64,000 bases of DNA from Acetivibrio straminisolvens JCM 21531 (GCF_000521465.1 NZ_BAVR01000007.1:1-64000), one strand, 5' to 3'. Counted from the first letter of the stretch, positions 51,362 to 63,135 are shown. A program made the numbers and translations. Notes: generated by a model from the letters alone, not told the origin.

Positions 51362-52121
51362 ATGAGTTTTTTGAAAAATATATTTAAAATAAGGAATTGG
51401 AAAAAAAGTGATATAGATTACAACAAATTACCGGCTCATATTGCAATTATAATGGATGGGAATGGCAGATGGGCAAAGAAAAGAGCGCTTCCGCGTTCTG
51501 TAGGTCACAGAGAAGGTGCAAAGACTCTGAAGGAAATAACTACATTTTGCGGAGAGATCGGAATAAAGTATCTCACTGTTTATGCTTTCTCAACGGAGAA
51601 TTGGAAGAGACCTAAAAGCGAAGTTGATGCTTTGATGAATCTTCTTTTAGACTATCTGAAAAATGCCGAAACCCATATTGGCGGAAAAAAACGTTCGAAT
51701 ACAGGTTATAGGTGATGTCAGCGTATTTGACGATAAGATAAAAAAAGAAATAGACAGGGTTACGAAACTTACTTCAAAAAATACCGGGTTGATTTTGAAT
51801 ATCGCATTGAATTACGGCAGCAGGGCAGAGATTGTGCATGCAGCAAAAAAAATAGCAAAGGAAGTTTCCGAGGGCAAATTGAAAGTCGATGATATTGATG
51901 AGAAAGTGTTAAATGACGGTCTATACACTGCTATGATACCGGATCCTGATCTATTGATTCGTCCCGGAGGAGAAAAAAGGCTCAGCAATTTTCTGTTATG
52001 GCAGTCGGCATATACCGAATTTTGGTATACTGATGTACTCTGGCCCGATTTTAAGAAGGAGCACATTTTAGATGCTATTTTTGAGTATCAGAAGAGAAAC
52101 AGAAGATTTGGAGGGATATAG
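51362..52121 (+). CDS. uppS: Undecaprenyl pyrophosphate synthase, Z-type (frame broken once)
   Basis: UppS makes the C55 lipid carrier for cell-wall synthesis from isopentenyl and farnesyl diphosphate. The ATG at 51362 follows [27 protein letters not shown] (near residue 23) holds the catalytic Asp; [13 protein letters not shown] and [19 protein letters not shown] follow. The frame breaks in the A-run at 51685-51691, where seven A residues should be six, so this is an insertion instead of a loss. Repaired length is about 252 aa. cdsA follows three bases on. Confidence 0.95.
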
Positions 52122-52123
52122 AG

Positions 52124-52954
52124 TTGCTAAAACCAGAGTGTAAGTGCGTTAATAGCAGTTATTATATTGATCGCAGTGGTATGTTCGGGGCAAATAATTC
52201 TTGGGATATCGGTTTTTTTTGTTTCCTTGCTTGCAATGTATGAGTATTTTAAGTCTTTGAGGAATGCCGGTTACAGGCCTGTCAGGGCAGTAGCTACATT
52301 TCGTGTGCCGGTATTTTGCTTCTTTGTTTCGACAGAGTACCAAAAACTCTTTTCCTTGAACAGATATTATCTTTTAAAACATTGATATTTGCTGTTTTTA
52401 TTATGATTGTAGCCCTATTTTCGTTTAGTATTTTTTTACATAGTAAATACAATATTGTGGATATTTCACTGACTTTTTTCGGTGTTTTCTATATAGCGTT
52501 TTTATTATCATTTATTGTCTTCACAAGGAATTTAAATAACGGTTTTTTCTTTGTATGGCTTATATTTATCGGGGCTTTTTCCACCGACACCATGGCATAT
52601 TTCGCCGGACGCTTTTTCGGAAAACACAAGCTTATGCCGCTATTAGCCCTAAAAAAACAGTAGAAGGAGCAATTGGCGGAGTAATAGGCTGTGCATTGAC
52701 AAGTCTGCTTTATGGCTTGTATTTGAATAAAAGTGGCTCTATTGGCTTTATTCCATATTATCACTTCTTGCTTATGGGGATTTTGTGCGGTATTATATCC
52801 AGGTGGGAGATTGGGCAGCTTCTGCAATAAAACGGTTTGTCAAAGTTAAGGATTTTGGCAATATAATGCCGGGGCACGGCGGAGCCTTGACAGGTTTGAC
52901 AGTATATTATTTACCGCTCCTGTGGTATACTTTTATTTAAGCTGGATTATTTAG
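52124..52954 (+). CDS. cdsA: Phosphatidate cytidylyltransferase (frame broken six times)
   Basis: CdsA makes CDP-diacylglycerol, the precursor of phospholipids. The TTG at 52124 is the start that fits the N-terminus (LLKTRVISALIAV) after repair. Six one-base losses are needed: at about 52130 (AAAA for AAAAA), 52140, 52293 (TAGCTAC for TAGGCTAC), 52632 (CTTATG), 52800 (TCCAGG for TCCCAGG) and 52888 (CTTGACAGG for CTTGGACAGG). They give about 278 aa with the family's multi-pass profile, the motif GRFFGKHKL...AISPKKTVEGAIGG and, near the end, the signature GDWAASAIKR...KDFGNIMPGHGG. This is the most damaged gene of the window. Confidence 0.9.
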
Positions 52955-52987
52955 GCTGCTTTGATGAATAAGCATAAGGAGGATAAT

Positions 52988-54133
52988 ATGGTAAACAGGA
53001 TTTCAATTCTTGGCTCTACAGGTTCTATAGGTGTTCAGACCTTGGATGTGGCCAGAAATTTGAATATAAAAGTTGAAGGATTGGCGGCAAATAAAAACAT
53101 AGATTTGCTTGAAAAACAGGCAAGAGAGTTTTATCCCAAGATAGTCGCGGTAAAAGATGAAGAGCTGGCGAAGGTTTTAAGCGCAAGGCTTTCAGAAACG
53201 GATTGTAAAGTGGTAGGTGGAATTGAAGGGCTTAAAATGGTGGCTTCCATTGAAAGTGTGGAAACTGTAGTTACCTCTATAGTGGGGATAGCTGGCCTTA
53301 TTCCTACCATGGAGGCCATAAAGCATAAAAAAAATATAGCACTGGCAAACAAAGAAACCCTTGTAACCGCAGGGCATATTGTTATGTCCGAAGCCTCCAG
53401 GATGGAAGTTAAGATTCTTCCGGTAGATAGTGAGCATTCTGCTATTTTTCAAAGCTTAATGGGTAATAATAAGGAAGATGTGTCAAAGATAATTTTGACT
53501 GCATCGGGAGGTCCTTTTAGAGGCAGAAAGAGGGAACAGCTTGAGAATGTAACGCTTAAGGAGGCCCTAAAACATCCGAACTGGAGCATGGGCAGTAAAA
53601 TAACTATTGATTCGGCAACTTTGATGAATAAAGGATTGGAAGTTATTGAGGCTCGTTGGCTTTTTGATATGCCGCAAGAAGATATTGAGGTTTTAGTTCA
53701 TCCTCAGAGCATCATTCATTCAATGGTTGAATACAAAGACGGCTCTATAATAGCCCAGTTGGGATCACCGGATATGAGACTTCCCATACAGTTTGCTCTC
53801 ACATATCCGGACAGAAAGCCAAATAACTTTTCAAAGCTTGACATTATCAAGAACGGAAGTCTTACCTTTGAGGTTCCTGACCTTGAGGCTTTTCCGTGTC
53901 TTGAGCTTGCTTTTGAGGCGTTAAGAGCCGGAGGTACCATGCCTGCAGTGCTCAACGCAGCCAATGAAGAAGCTGTAGGATTGTTTATGGAGGAGAAAAT
54001 AAGGTTTTTGGATATACCCCGAATCATAGAAAATGTAATGGGGAGACATTCAATCAAGTCCGACCCTGGCATTGACGATATAATTGATGTCGATTTATGG
54101 GCAAGGAAAATAGTTAGGGAAGTTGTTAATTAA
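52988..54133 (+). CDS. dxr: 1-deoxy-D-xylulose-5-phosphate reductoisomerase
   Basis: Dxr commits the MEP pathway by turning DXP into MEP, which feeds UppS with isoprenoids. The intact frame is 381 aa. The ATG at 52988 follows AAGGAGG. The NADPH-binding loop ILGSTGSIGVQTLDVAR opens the protein; NKETLVTAGHIV, the metal site VDSEHSAIFQ and catalytic-loop sequences GGPFRGRKREQL and HPNWSMGSKITIDSATLMNKG are present. It lies between cdsA and rseP. Confidence 0.97.
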   Translation: MVNRISILGSTGSIGVQTLDVARNLNIKVEGLAANKNIDLLEKQAREFYPKIVAVKDEELAKVLSARLSETDCKVVGGIEGLKMVASIESVETVVTSIVGIAGLIPTMEAIKHKKNIALANKETLVTAGHIVMSEASRMEVKILPVDSEHSAIFQSLMGNNKEDVSKIILTASGGPFRGRKREQLENVTLKEALKHPNWSMGSKITIDSATLMNKGLEVIEARWLFDMPQEDIEVLVHPQSIIHSMVEYKDGSIIAQLGSPDMRLPIQFALTYPDRKPNNFSKLDIIKNGSLTFEVPDLEAFPCLELAFEALRAGGTMPAVLNAANEEAVGLFMEEKIRFLDIPRIIENVMGRHSIKSDPGIDDIIDVDLWARKIVREVVN

Positions 54134-54238
54134 ATATCTGGTTTTAGTTTATTTGCTGTACATAATATGAGACAATGAAAGATTTGTATTACTCTCGATT
54201 TGGATAATGTATGACACAATCAATTTCAGGAGGTTTTT

Positions 54239-55510
54239 ATGAGATTTTTATTGGTTATTCTGGCTTTTGATTTTATAATTATTATTCATGAGCTTGGACA
54301 CTTTATTGTTGCCAAACTGTCGGGCATAAAGGTTGAAGAGTTTTCTCTCTTTGTAGGTCCGAAGCTTTTTTCCGTCAAGCGCGGTGAGACGGCCTATTCA
54401 TTGCGTTTGTTTCCGATACTTGCCTACGTCAAGATGGAGGGAGAAGAGGAAGAATCGGACAGCGAAAGGGCCTTTAGCAACAAGCCGGTATGGGTGCGGG
54501 CTGCAGTGGTGGCGGCAGGACCGTTGGCCAATTTGATTTCAGCATTCCTGATAATATCAATAGTGTATTATACGACGGGTTATACCACAAGAACTGTGGG
54601 TGTTGTTCAGGAAGGTTCTGCAGCTTATAATGTCGGTATCGAAAAAGGAGACACTATTGTCGGCTACGACGGCAAGAGAATATATGATCCTCTGGAAGTT
54701 ATCCAGTTTTTGTATATATCCAAAGGAGAAAAAACAACAATTGAATTTGTAAGAAACGGAACTAAGATAAAAAAAGATATCGAGCCTGCGATAGAGAGGA
54801 CTTACCAGTTGGGTTATTATTCCGAATCGGTGGAAAACTCCAATGTTATTGCTGAGTTGGTTAACGGTGGAGCTTTAGAAAAAGCCGGTGCAAAACCTGG
54901 GGATAAGATTGTGAAGCTGAATGATATAGAAGTTGGCGGTATTGACCAAATAAGGGATTTTTTAAAAGAGAATAAGGAGCAGCCGGTTAGTGTAACTATT
55001 TTGAGAGACGGAAAAGAAATGGCTTTTAATGTTGTACCGCAATTCGTCGAGAATTACGCATTGGGTATAGCCTTTACCCGGGCAAAGGGAGGCAATATTT
55101 TAGATGTTATGAAGAACGGTGCAATGTTTACCTATTCCAACATACGTATGGTGCCATACAGCCTGTACTGGCTTGTGACGGGTCAGGTATCCCTAAATCA
55201 GATGACAGGTCCGGTGGGGATTGTCAGCACAATGAATGATGTGGCCCAGCAAAGTGATACCTTTAAAGATGCGGTTTTGAACATACTCCTTTGGACTGCT
55301 TTGATAAGTGCCGCAATTGGTGCAACAAACCTTGTGCCTTTCCCGGCTCTTGACGGAAGCAAGCTTCTTATTCTTGCGATTGAGGCGATAAGCAGAAGGA
55401 AGATTCCTTTGGAGAAGGAAGCGATTATTACATCAATAGGGTTTGTTATTTTGATAGGCCTTTCAATATTTGTAATGGCAAATGACATAATTAGATTTAT
55501 AATTAAATAA
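54239..55510 (+). CDS. rseP: Site-2 intramembrane metalloprotease, RseP-like
   Basis: RseP-type proteases cut membrane proteins such as anti-sigma factors within the bilayer. The intact frame is 423 aa. The ATG follows CAGGAGG. The zinc motif HELGH (near residue 18) lies in the first membrane helix; the third metal ligand sits in NLVPFPALDGSKLL near the C-terminus. Two PDZ domains lie between (about residues 117-188 and 200-275). The position between dxr and ispG is the common one in Firmicutes. The active site is complete, unlike the M50-like protein at 12005. Confidence 0.95.
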   Translation: MRFLLVILAFDFIIIIHELGHFIVAKLSGIKVEEFSLFVGPKLFSVKRGETAYSLRLFPILAYVKMEGEEEESDSERAFSNKPVWVRAAVVAAGPLANLISAFLIISIVYYTTGYTTRTVGVVQEGSAAYNVGIEKGDTIVGYDGKRIYDPLEVIQFLYISKGEKTTIEFVRNGTKIKKDIEPAIERTYQLGYYSESVENSNVIAELVNGGALEKAGAKPGDKIVKLNDIEVGGIDQIRDFLKENKEQPVSVTILRDGKEMAFNVVPQFVENYALGIAFTRAKGGNILDVMKNGAMFTYSNIRMVPYSLYWLVTGQVSLNQMTGPVGIVSTMNDVAQQSDTFKDAVLNILLWTALISAAIGATNLVPFPALDGSKLLILAIEAISRRKIPLEKEAIITSIGFVILIGLSIFVMANDIIRFIIK

Positions 55511-55578
55511 AAAGCATAAAGATTGCTTGATATAAATAGTACGAAGTAATATCAAAAAGAAAGAAGAGAGTTTTAAAT

Positions 55579-56637
55579 ATGGAGTATATTAAAAGAAAGC
55601 AAACGAGAACGGTAAGAGTTGGAGATGTATATATAGGCGGAGATGCCAAAATTACAGTTCAGTCCATGACCAACACCGATACGAGGGATGTCGGGTCTAC
55701 CGTAAATCAAATAAAAATGCTTGAGGATATGGGATGTGAAATTATTAGAGTTGCTGTCGTGGACAAGGAAGCAGCAGAGGCGATAAAGTTAATAAAAAAG
55801 TCTATTAGGATTCCGCTGGTAGCCGATATTCATTTTGATTATCGGCTTGCTATATCCAGCATGGAAAACGGAGCTGACAAGATTAGATTAAATCCCGGAA
55901 ACATAGGAGACAAAGAAAGGGTAAAAAAAAGTTGTTGAGGTTGCAAAGTCAAGGCAGATACCCATTCGCATAGGAGTGAATTCCGGATCCCTTGAGAAAA
56001 ATATTGTTGAAAAATATGGAGGAATAACTCCTGAGGCAATGGTAGAAAGTGCATTAGGACATGCCCGGATATTGGAGGAACTGGATTTTCACAATATAGT
56101 AATCTCCTTAAAGGCTTCAAATGTGCCAATGACTATAGCAGCTTACCGGTTGATATCAGAGAAAACGGATTATCCTTTACATATTGGCGTTACCGAGGCT
56201 GGAACCGTTTTTAAAGGCACTATCAAATCCTGTGCCGGTTTGGGTTGCCTTTTGGCCGAGGGAATAGGGGACACGGTAAGAGTATCGCTGACTGGGGACC
56301 CCAAAGAAGAAGTTTTGGTCGGACATGAACTGCTTAGAGCTTTAGGAATAGAAAAGGGCGGAATTGAGTTTGTTTCCTGCCCTACATGCGGAAGATGCCA
56401 GATTGATCTAATCGGAATAGCCGAAAAAGTAGAGAAAAGACTTGGGGGACTTGATAAAAATATCAAGGTAGCAATTATGGGTTGTGCCGTAAACGGACCG
56501 GGCGAAGCCAAGGAAGCGGATATTGCATTGCCGGAGGAAAAGGTGAGGTATTGCTGTTTAAAAAGGGAGATATAGTTCGCAAGATTCCGCAGGAAAGAGC
56601 AGTGGAAGAACTTATGGAGGAAATACTGAAGATGTGA
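55579..56637 (+). CDS. ispG: 4-hydroxy-3-methylbut-2-enyl diphosphate synthase, IspG (frame broken twice)
   Basis: IspG is a [4Fe-4S] enzyme of the MEP pathway that makes HMBPP. The start [19 protein letters not shown] and [10 protein letters not shown] are the family signature. Breaks are at 55923-55930 (eight A residues, expected seven, an insertion) and 56525 (GATATTGCATTG should be GATATTGGCATTG). Repair gives about 352 aa ending in an acidic-then-hydrophobic tail. The cluster cysteines appear as SCPTCGRCQ (near residue 270) and in the later [14 protein letters not shown] segment. With dxr upstream and polC downstream, the gene keeps the usual order. Confidence 0.95.
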
Positions 56638-56657
56638 GAAAAGGTGGGGAGGAATTG

Positions 56658-59600
56658 GTGCAAAATGTATTGATGAAGGATAAAAGGCTCTCGGATCTTT
56701 TTCCTGAGGTAATTAATAATGACGTTGACAGAGAGCTTTTTAGTGCTGCAAGAATACATAATATTAATGTCTATAAAAAATCCAGAAAACTGGAGATTTT
56801 TATTGTTTCGGACACACTAATACCTGCAAAGACCCTCGATGATGTGGAGCAGAGCTTTAAAAGGATGTTTGGGCTTGAACAGGTTCATCTCAGGGTTTCC
56901 TTTAATATTGCGCTTTCCATAGAGGAAGTGCTTGATAAATACTGGGACAGCATACTCTATATGACAAAGAAAAATATTGCGTTGTGCCGTGGAATATTAA
57001 GCGGATGCAAGTGGAAAATAGAGGATAAAAAGCTTTGCATTTATCTCAAGACAAAGGGAACGGAGATTTTGAAATGCAAGAATTGCGACACTTTAATTGA
57101 AAATATAATAAAAGAATGTTTTGGATTGCAGATAAGGGTTGAGTTTAAGGATTCTGAAATAAATGAGGATAAAATAAACGAGTATATTGAGTTTAAAGAG
57201 AATGAGGAAGCAAAGGTTGTAACCGATACGGTTATCAAGAATATTGCAAAGCCTGTGAAAACCTCCGGCGATTCAAAGAAGAGTGCACCTTTGGATTCAG
57301 GAGACAAGTCGGAGGTTATTTTAGGTAAAAACTTTAATGACAGTGTTATGAACATGTCCGAAGTGACGCAGGATTCCGGCAGAATTGCCGTAAAGGGTGA
57401 GATAATAAGGACGGAAACCAGGGAACTAAAAAGCGGCAAGCTGCTTTATATATTTGATGTAACGGATCTTACCAGCTCCCTCACTGTTAAGATTTTTCTG
57501 GACAAGGACAAGTCCGGAAGCGTTATGGAGAGGATTAAGGAAAAGGCAAATGTAAAGATTCGCGGCGAGCAGTATGATAAATTTTCAAGGGAGCTGACGG
57601 TGTTGGCTTCGGATATTGTTGAGGTTTCTGTGCAGACGAGAAACGACAATGCCGGTGAAAAGAGGGTGGAGCTTCATCTTCACACACAGATGAGTGCAAT
57701 GGATGGAGTTACATCGGTTAAAGACCTGATAAAGCGGGCTGCCCAGTGGGGGCACAAGGCAATAGCCGTAACCGACCACGGAGTGGTACAGGCTTATCCT
57801 GATGCTTGTGATGCGGCCAAAAAGAATAAAATAAAGGTTATTTACGGAATTGAAGCATATCTTCTTGATGATTCCGTCCCCATCGTCTATCGTTCTAACG
57901 GACATCCTGTTGACGGTGAGTTTGTGGTATTTGATATTGAGACAACCGGTCTTTCGGCTGATAAAGATAAAATAACGGAAATCGGTGCGGTAAAAATAAA
58001 GGAAGGTAAAATTGTCGATACCTTCAGCACATTTGTGAATCCTGAAATTCCGATACCGGAGTTAATAGTCAATTTGACAGGTATTACTGACGATTTAGTT
58101 GCCGATGCTCCGACCATTGACAAGGCTTTGCCTCAGTTTTTGGAGTTTGTGGGCAATTCTCCTTTGGTGGCTCATAATGCGGTTTTTGATACGGGATTTA
58201 TCAGGTATAATGCTTTTCTTATGAATAAGAATGTTGAAAATCCGGTGATTGATACCCTTGAGCTTTCAAGACAGATGTTTCCGGAGCTAAAAAAACATAA
58301 GCTGGACATAGTAGCAAAGCATCTTGGGGTATCCTTGGAAAACCATCATAGGGCTTGACGATGCAAAAGCTTGTGCGGGTATTTTTATTAAATGCCTTGA
58401 GATACTGGCCCAAAAGAATGTTAAAACCATTGACGATATACAGAATGCTTTTGAGGATTGCTGGAATTATCAAAAGGCGAATTCATATCATGCCATTATA
58501 CTTGTAAAAAATTATATAGGTCTTAAGAATCTTTATAAGATTGTGTCCAAGACTCATTTGGAATATTTTCACAAAAGGCCGAGGCTTCCAAAAAAGCTTT
58601 TAATGGCATACCGGGAAGGTCTTATTCTGGGAAGTGCTTGTGAGGCGGGAGAGCTTTACCGTGCAATTCTTGAAAACAAGGACGAACAAGAGATTGCAAA
58701 GATTGCGAGATTTTATGATTATCTTGAAATACAGCCTTTAGGCAATAACCGTTTTCTTCTTGACAGCGGAAAAGTAAACAGTGAGGAAGACTTGAAAAAT
58801 ATAAACAGAAAAATTGTTGCTCTCGGTGAAAAGTACAACAAGCCGGTGGTTGCCACCTGCGATGTCCATTTCATGGATCCGGAGGATGAGGTTTTCCGCA
58901 GGATACTTATGGCAGGACAAGGCTTTTCCGATGCGGATAACCAGGCACCGCTGTATTTCAGGACCACCGATGAAATGCTTAAGGAGTTTGATTACCTTGG
59001 CGAGGAAAATGCTACGAAGTAGTTGTAACCAATACCAATTTGATTGCAGATATGTGCGAAGATATACTTCCCATACCGGACGGGACTTTTCCGCCTAAAA
59101 TCGAAGGTGCCGAAGAGGAAATAAGGATGCTTGCCCAAAACAAGGCCTGTGAGATTTATGGGGATACTCTTCCCGACATTGTGGAAAAGCGTATGGAGAA
59201 GGAGCTTAACTCGATAATAACCAACGGCTTTTCGGTTATGTATATCATTGCGCAAAAGCTGGTATGGAAATCCTTGAGCGACGGCTATCTGGTAGGTTCG
59301 AGGGGATCTGTCGGTTCGTCATTTGTTGCCTACCTCATAGGCATAACCGAGGTTAACTCTCTTCCGCCCCACTACATATGCGAAAGCTGCAAATATTCGG
59401 AGTTTGTTTTGGACGGAAGCTACGGATGCGGTTTTGACATGCCGGACAAGGAATGCCCCAATTGCGGAAGAAGCTTAAAGAAAGACGGATATGATATTCC
59501 TTTTGAAACCTTTTTGGGATTTGAAGGAGATAAAGAGCCTGATATTGACCTCAACTTTTCGGGAGAATACCAACCGGTAGCACATAAATATACCGAAGAA

Positions 59601-60959
59601 CTCTTTGGTGTGGGACATGTTTACAGAGCCGGTACTATTGGAACAATTGCAGAGAAGACAGCCTACGGTTTTGTAAAAAACTACTTGGACGAAAGGAACA
59701 TAGTTGCGACCAATGCGGAAATCAACCGGCTGGTCAAGGGGTGTACCGGTGTAAAGAGGACTACCGGACAGCATCCGGGGGGAGTTATGATAGTTCCTCA
59801 AGACAGAGAAATTTATGAGTTTTGCCCGATACAGTATCCGGCAGACGATTCGACCTCCGGTACTATCACAACCCATTTTGATTACCATTCCATAAGCGGA
59901 AGGCTTTTAAAGCTTGATATACTGGGTCATGACGACCCTACGGTTATAAGGATGCTTGAGGATTTGACCGGGGTTAATGCCAGAACAATCCCCATAGGGA
60001 GAAGAAAACAATGGGTATATTCAGCAGTACCGAACCGCTGGGAATAAACCCCGAAGATATAAACAGTCCAGTGGGAACTTTTGCGATTCCCGAATTCGGA
60101 ACCAAGTTTGTAAGGCAGATGCTTGTAGACACCAAGCCCAAAACTTTTTCCGAGCTTATAAGGATTTCGGGGCTTTCCCACGGAACAGATGTTTGGCTCA
60201 ACAATGCCCAGGACCTTGTGAGAAGCAATATTGCATCATTGTCCGAGGTTATATGTACCAGGATGATATAATGCTCAATCTCATACACTATGGTCTTCCG
60301 AATAAGACAGCATTTAAGATTATGGAAGATGTCAGAAAGGGTAAGGGACTTAAGGAAGAGTATGAACAGATAATGAGAGAGAAAAATGTACCGGATTGGT
60401 ACATAGGTTCCTGTAAAAAAATAAAGTACATGTTTCCGAAAGCCCATGCGGCTGCGTATGTTATGATGGCTTTTAGAATTGCATGGTTTAAGGTATACTA
60501 TCCTGAAGCATTTTATGCAACATATTTTACCGTAAGGGCGGATGAATTTGATGCTGCTATGATGTGCCATGGAAAGGATAGAGTAATAAACAAGATTCGG
60601 GAGTTTGAACTCAAGGGAAACAACATGACTCAGAAAGAAAAGAATACCCTTACCATACTTGAGGTTGCCAACGAAATGTATGCAAGGGGCATAAAGTTTT
60701 TGCCCATAGACATTTATAAATCCGATGCCGTAAAGTTTAAGATTGAAAAAGATGGGCTCAGGCCGCCTTTGAATGCCCTTCAAGGACTTGGAACTTCTGC
60801 AGCACAGAGTATAGTTGAGGCAAGAAACAACGGTGAGTTATATCTGTGGATGACTTGAGAATAAGAGCCAAAGTAAGTAAGACTGTCATAGAAATTTTGC
60901 AGCAGAGCGGATGCCTTGACGGTTTGCCTGAGAGCAATCAGATAAGTTTGTTTGGCTAA
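56658..60959 (+). CDS. polC: DNA polymerase III alpha subunit, PolC type (frame broken five times)
   Basis: PolC is the main replicative polymerase of low-GC Gram-positives, with its own proofreading exonuclease. The GTG at 56658 follows GGGGAGG. Order: N-terminal domain, OB fold, PHP domain ([15 protein letters not shown]), the DnaQ-like exonuclease inserted in it ([22 protein letters not shown]), the second PHP part ([10 protein letters not shown]), polymerase core ([26 protein letters not shown]), and a C-terminal region. Breaks lie at about 58353 (two bases lost or one gained), 59012, 59998, 60262 and 60843, each otherwise one base lost. Repaired length is about 1435 aa, near the Bacillus size. 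Several of the losses are in G runs. Confidence 0.93.
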
Positions 60960-61006
60960 TGTTTTGCTTTGAATTTTTAGCATTAAAATTTTTTGGGGGA
61001 ATCACT

Positions 61007-62406
61007 TTGAAGAAAATTCTTATGCCGGTAATGATTCTTTTGTGTGTTGTTTTACTGACCTGTGTTGCAGGAGCGGTAAAAGAGGGAGAAAAAATAGCGA
61101 TAAACTTTAAAGTGGGCGATGAAATCTTATACATTAACGGTAAAGAGGTCAAGGTTGAAAGACCTGTTGTTGTAAATGGAGTAACCCTTGTACCCGTAAG
61201 AGTTATTACAGAAGCCTTTGGTGCCCGGGTTGACTGGAATGGGCAGCAAAGATGTGTTACTCTAGACTACAGCCAAGTTGCAATAAAGCTGTACATTGAT
61301 AATAAAAAAGCATATGTGGACGGTACTGCCGTAGAGCTTTTGGAGGCCCCGAGGATAATAAACGGCAGGACAATGGTTCCTTTAAGGTTTATAACGGAAA
61401 ATTTTGGAGCAGATGTGGATTATAATGACTATACAAAGCAGATCACGGTTGTAAAAGTAAATGCAAATAGTGTAAAAGATTTTAGCCTTATTTTAAAGAA
61501 AACAGCCAAGGAGAAAGTAGGGGACAGTTACTACGGGTGGTCGGCAGATTTTCCTAAAAATTTAAACTTAAATTACAGAAGTTTTAGCGGTAATGTAAAT
61601 ATATTTGTGCACAAGTATATAAACTGCTCTATCATAATCAGCATATTACAGCAGGGAGAATTTACAATTGACAACATTCTTTCCATGGAGTTAAGCACGA
61701 TAAAAGACCGTTATACTTTGATTGGGCAGGAGAAAGGCGATTCTTATGCCAAAGTAGTGTACAGAGATGAAGCGTATGCCTATGAGGACAGGTTTTATGT
61801 AAATGAAGGCAAAGTGTATTTTGTAAACTTGATTTTTGAAGATTACAACAGTTACAAAGCCAACCGGGACGTTCAAAAGTTTCTCGATTCTTTCAGCGTT
61901 AAATTTGTGGATGACGGAAGTGTTGAAGACCTTTCGGATGTCACAAAAGAGGGTTTTAGGCTCTATACAAATAATAATTTAAAATATTCAATAGATGTTT
62001 TGGCTGACTGGATGGAGGTAAAAAATAGTGATGCCGAAAACATGGTTAGCTTTATAGATAATTTGGGAAACCAAGTTTACATTAATATTTATTCTTATGA
62101 AAAGGCCTTTCATTGGATGATGTGGTAAAGTCGGATATTGATTATATCAAAAAGGAATACGCTTCTGAGACATATAAGCTTGAAAATATCAATGATGTTG
62201 AGATAGGCGGCAAAAAAGCAAAGGAACTTCTGTATGTAAAAAAAGACGGTGATACGACCGAATATATTATTGAAATATTTATGATAGGTGAAAACTATAA
62301 ATACAATACCGGCTGCGTCTTGACCCAGGATACCTATAACGACAAGAAATACAGGCAAAAAATACTGGATATGATGTGTTCTTTCAAATTTGATGAACCT
62401 GATTAA
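61007..62406 (+). CDS. Exported protein with copper-amine-oxidase-like N-domain, function unknown (frame broken once)
   Basis: The TTG at 61007 follows GGGGGA, and a hydrophobic signal segment (residues about 4-22) starts the protein. Residues about 30-145 hold two repeats of the Cu-amine-oxidase N-terminal-like domain (VVVNGVTLVPVRVITEAFGA; PRIINGRTMVPLRFITENFG), likely a wall-associated module as in the amidase at 34603. The remaining ~320 residues are not recognised. The frame breaks near 62107, where CCTTTCATTGG lacks one T; repair gives about 466 aa. It sits between polC and rimP, where most Firmicutes have no such gene. Confidence 0.75.
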
Positions 62407-62506
62407 GGTGAAATAGTTTACATATTTGATACCGCTTCTTTGACATTGAAGAAAATAGGTATTCTATTAAATTTGAATAATAATTATAATTAATGCTAAT
62501 AAAATG

Positions 62507-62535
62507 TTGATAATTACGAATAATAATGTTATAAT
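62507..62535 (+). promoter_or_regulatory. Promoter of the rimP-nusA operon
   Basis: TTGATA and TATAAT are separated by exactly 17 bases, about 135 bases before rimP. Confidence 0.75.
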
Positions 62536-62568
62536 ACTTTTGGACTAAAGCAAATAGTAGCTTATGGT

Positions 62569-62593
62569 AAAGAGTGGGTCGGACCCACTCTTT
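62569..62593 (+). other. Palindromic hairpin in the rimP-nusA leader
   Basis: AAAGAGTGGG pairs with CCCACTCTTT around TCGGA, a 10-bp stem in the untranslated leader. It is followed by CGTATTATTTC, a weak T-stretch. It may attenuate transcription or stabilise the leader. The bases after it (TTCTTGGAACGAAGAGAAAA) faintly resemble the start of the 60-nt repeat. Confidence 0.6.
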
Positions 62594-62670
62594 CGTATTA
62601 TTTCTTGGAACGAAGAGAAAACTTTAAAAGGAACTTGACAAAAGTTATACCAATTCTATCGGAGGTTTGT

Positions 62671-63135
62671 ATGACTAGAAAAGGAATAGAAGAAATTGTT
62701 ACGGAAATTGCCAATCCAATAGTAAACAGGTATTCTTTTGAGTTGGTAGATGTTGAATTTATAAAAGAAGGCTCAAATTGGTATCTGCGTATATATATTG
62801 ACAAACCGGGCGGAATAACTATAGATGACTGTCAGGTTGTAAGCGAGGAAATAAGTGATATACTAGATAAAGAGGATCCCATACCTCAGAGTTACTTCCT
62901 GGAAGTTTCTTCACCGGGGCTTGACAGGCCGCTTAAGAAGGAGTCGGATTTTGAACGGTTTAAAGGAGAACTGGTTGAAGTCAAAGTTTTTAAGCCTATC
63001 GAAGGGAAGAAAGTATTCGAAGGTGAACTTGTAGGATATAAGGACAACAAGATTATTATAAAAAATGATGATAAAGAAATCATGGAATTTGAGCGGGATA
63101 AGGTTGCCATGGTGAGAAGAGTCATAAAGTTTTAA
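62671..63135 (+). CDS. rimP: Ribosome maturation factor RimP
   Basis: RimP helps assemble the 30S subunit. The intact frame is 154 aa. The ATG at 62671 follows GGAGGTT. The N-terminus (VTEIANPIVNRYSFELVDVEF), LRIYIDKPGGITIDDCQ and YFLEVSSPGLDRPLKKESDF are the family signature. It leads the rimP-nusA operon and has its own promoter and a hairpin in the leader. Confidence 0.97.
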   Translation: MTRKGIEEIVTEIANPIVNRYSFELVDVEFIKEGSNWYLRIYIDKPGGITIDDCQVVSEEISDILDKEDPIPQSYFLEVSSPGLDRPLKKESDFERFKGELVEVKVFKPIEGKKVFEGELVGYKDNKIIIKNDDKEIMEFERDKVAMVRRVIKF

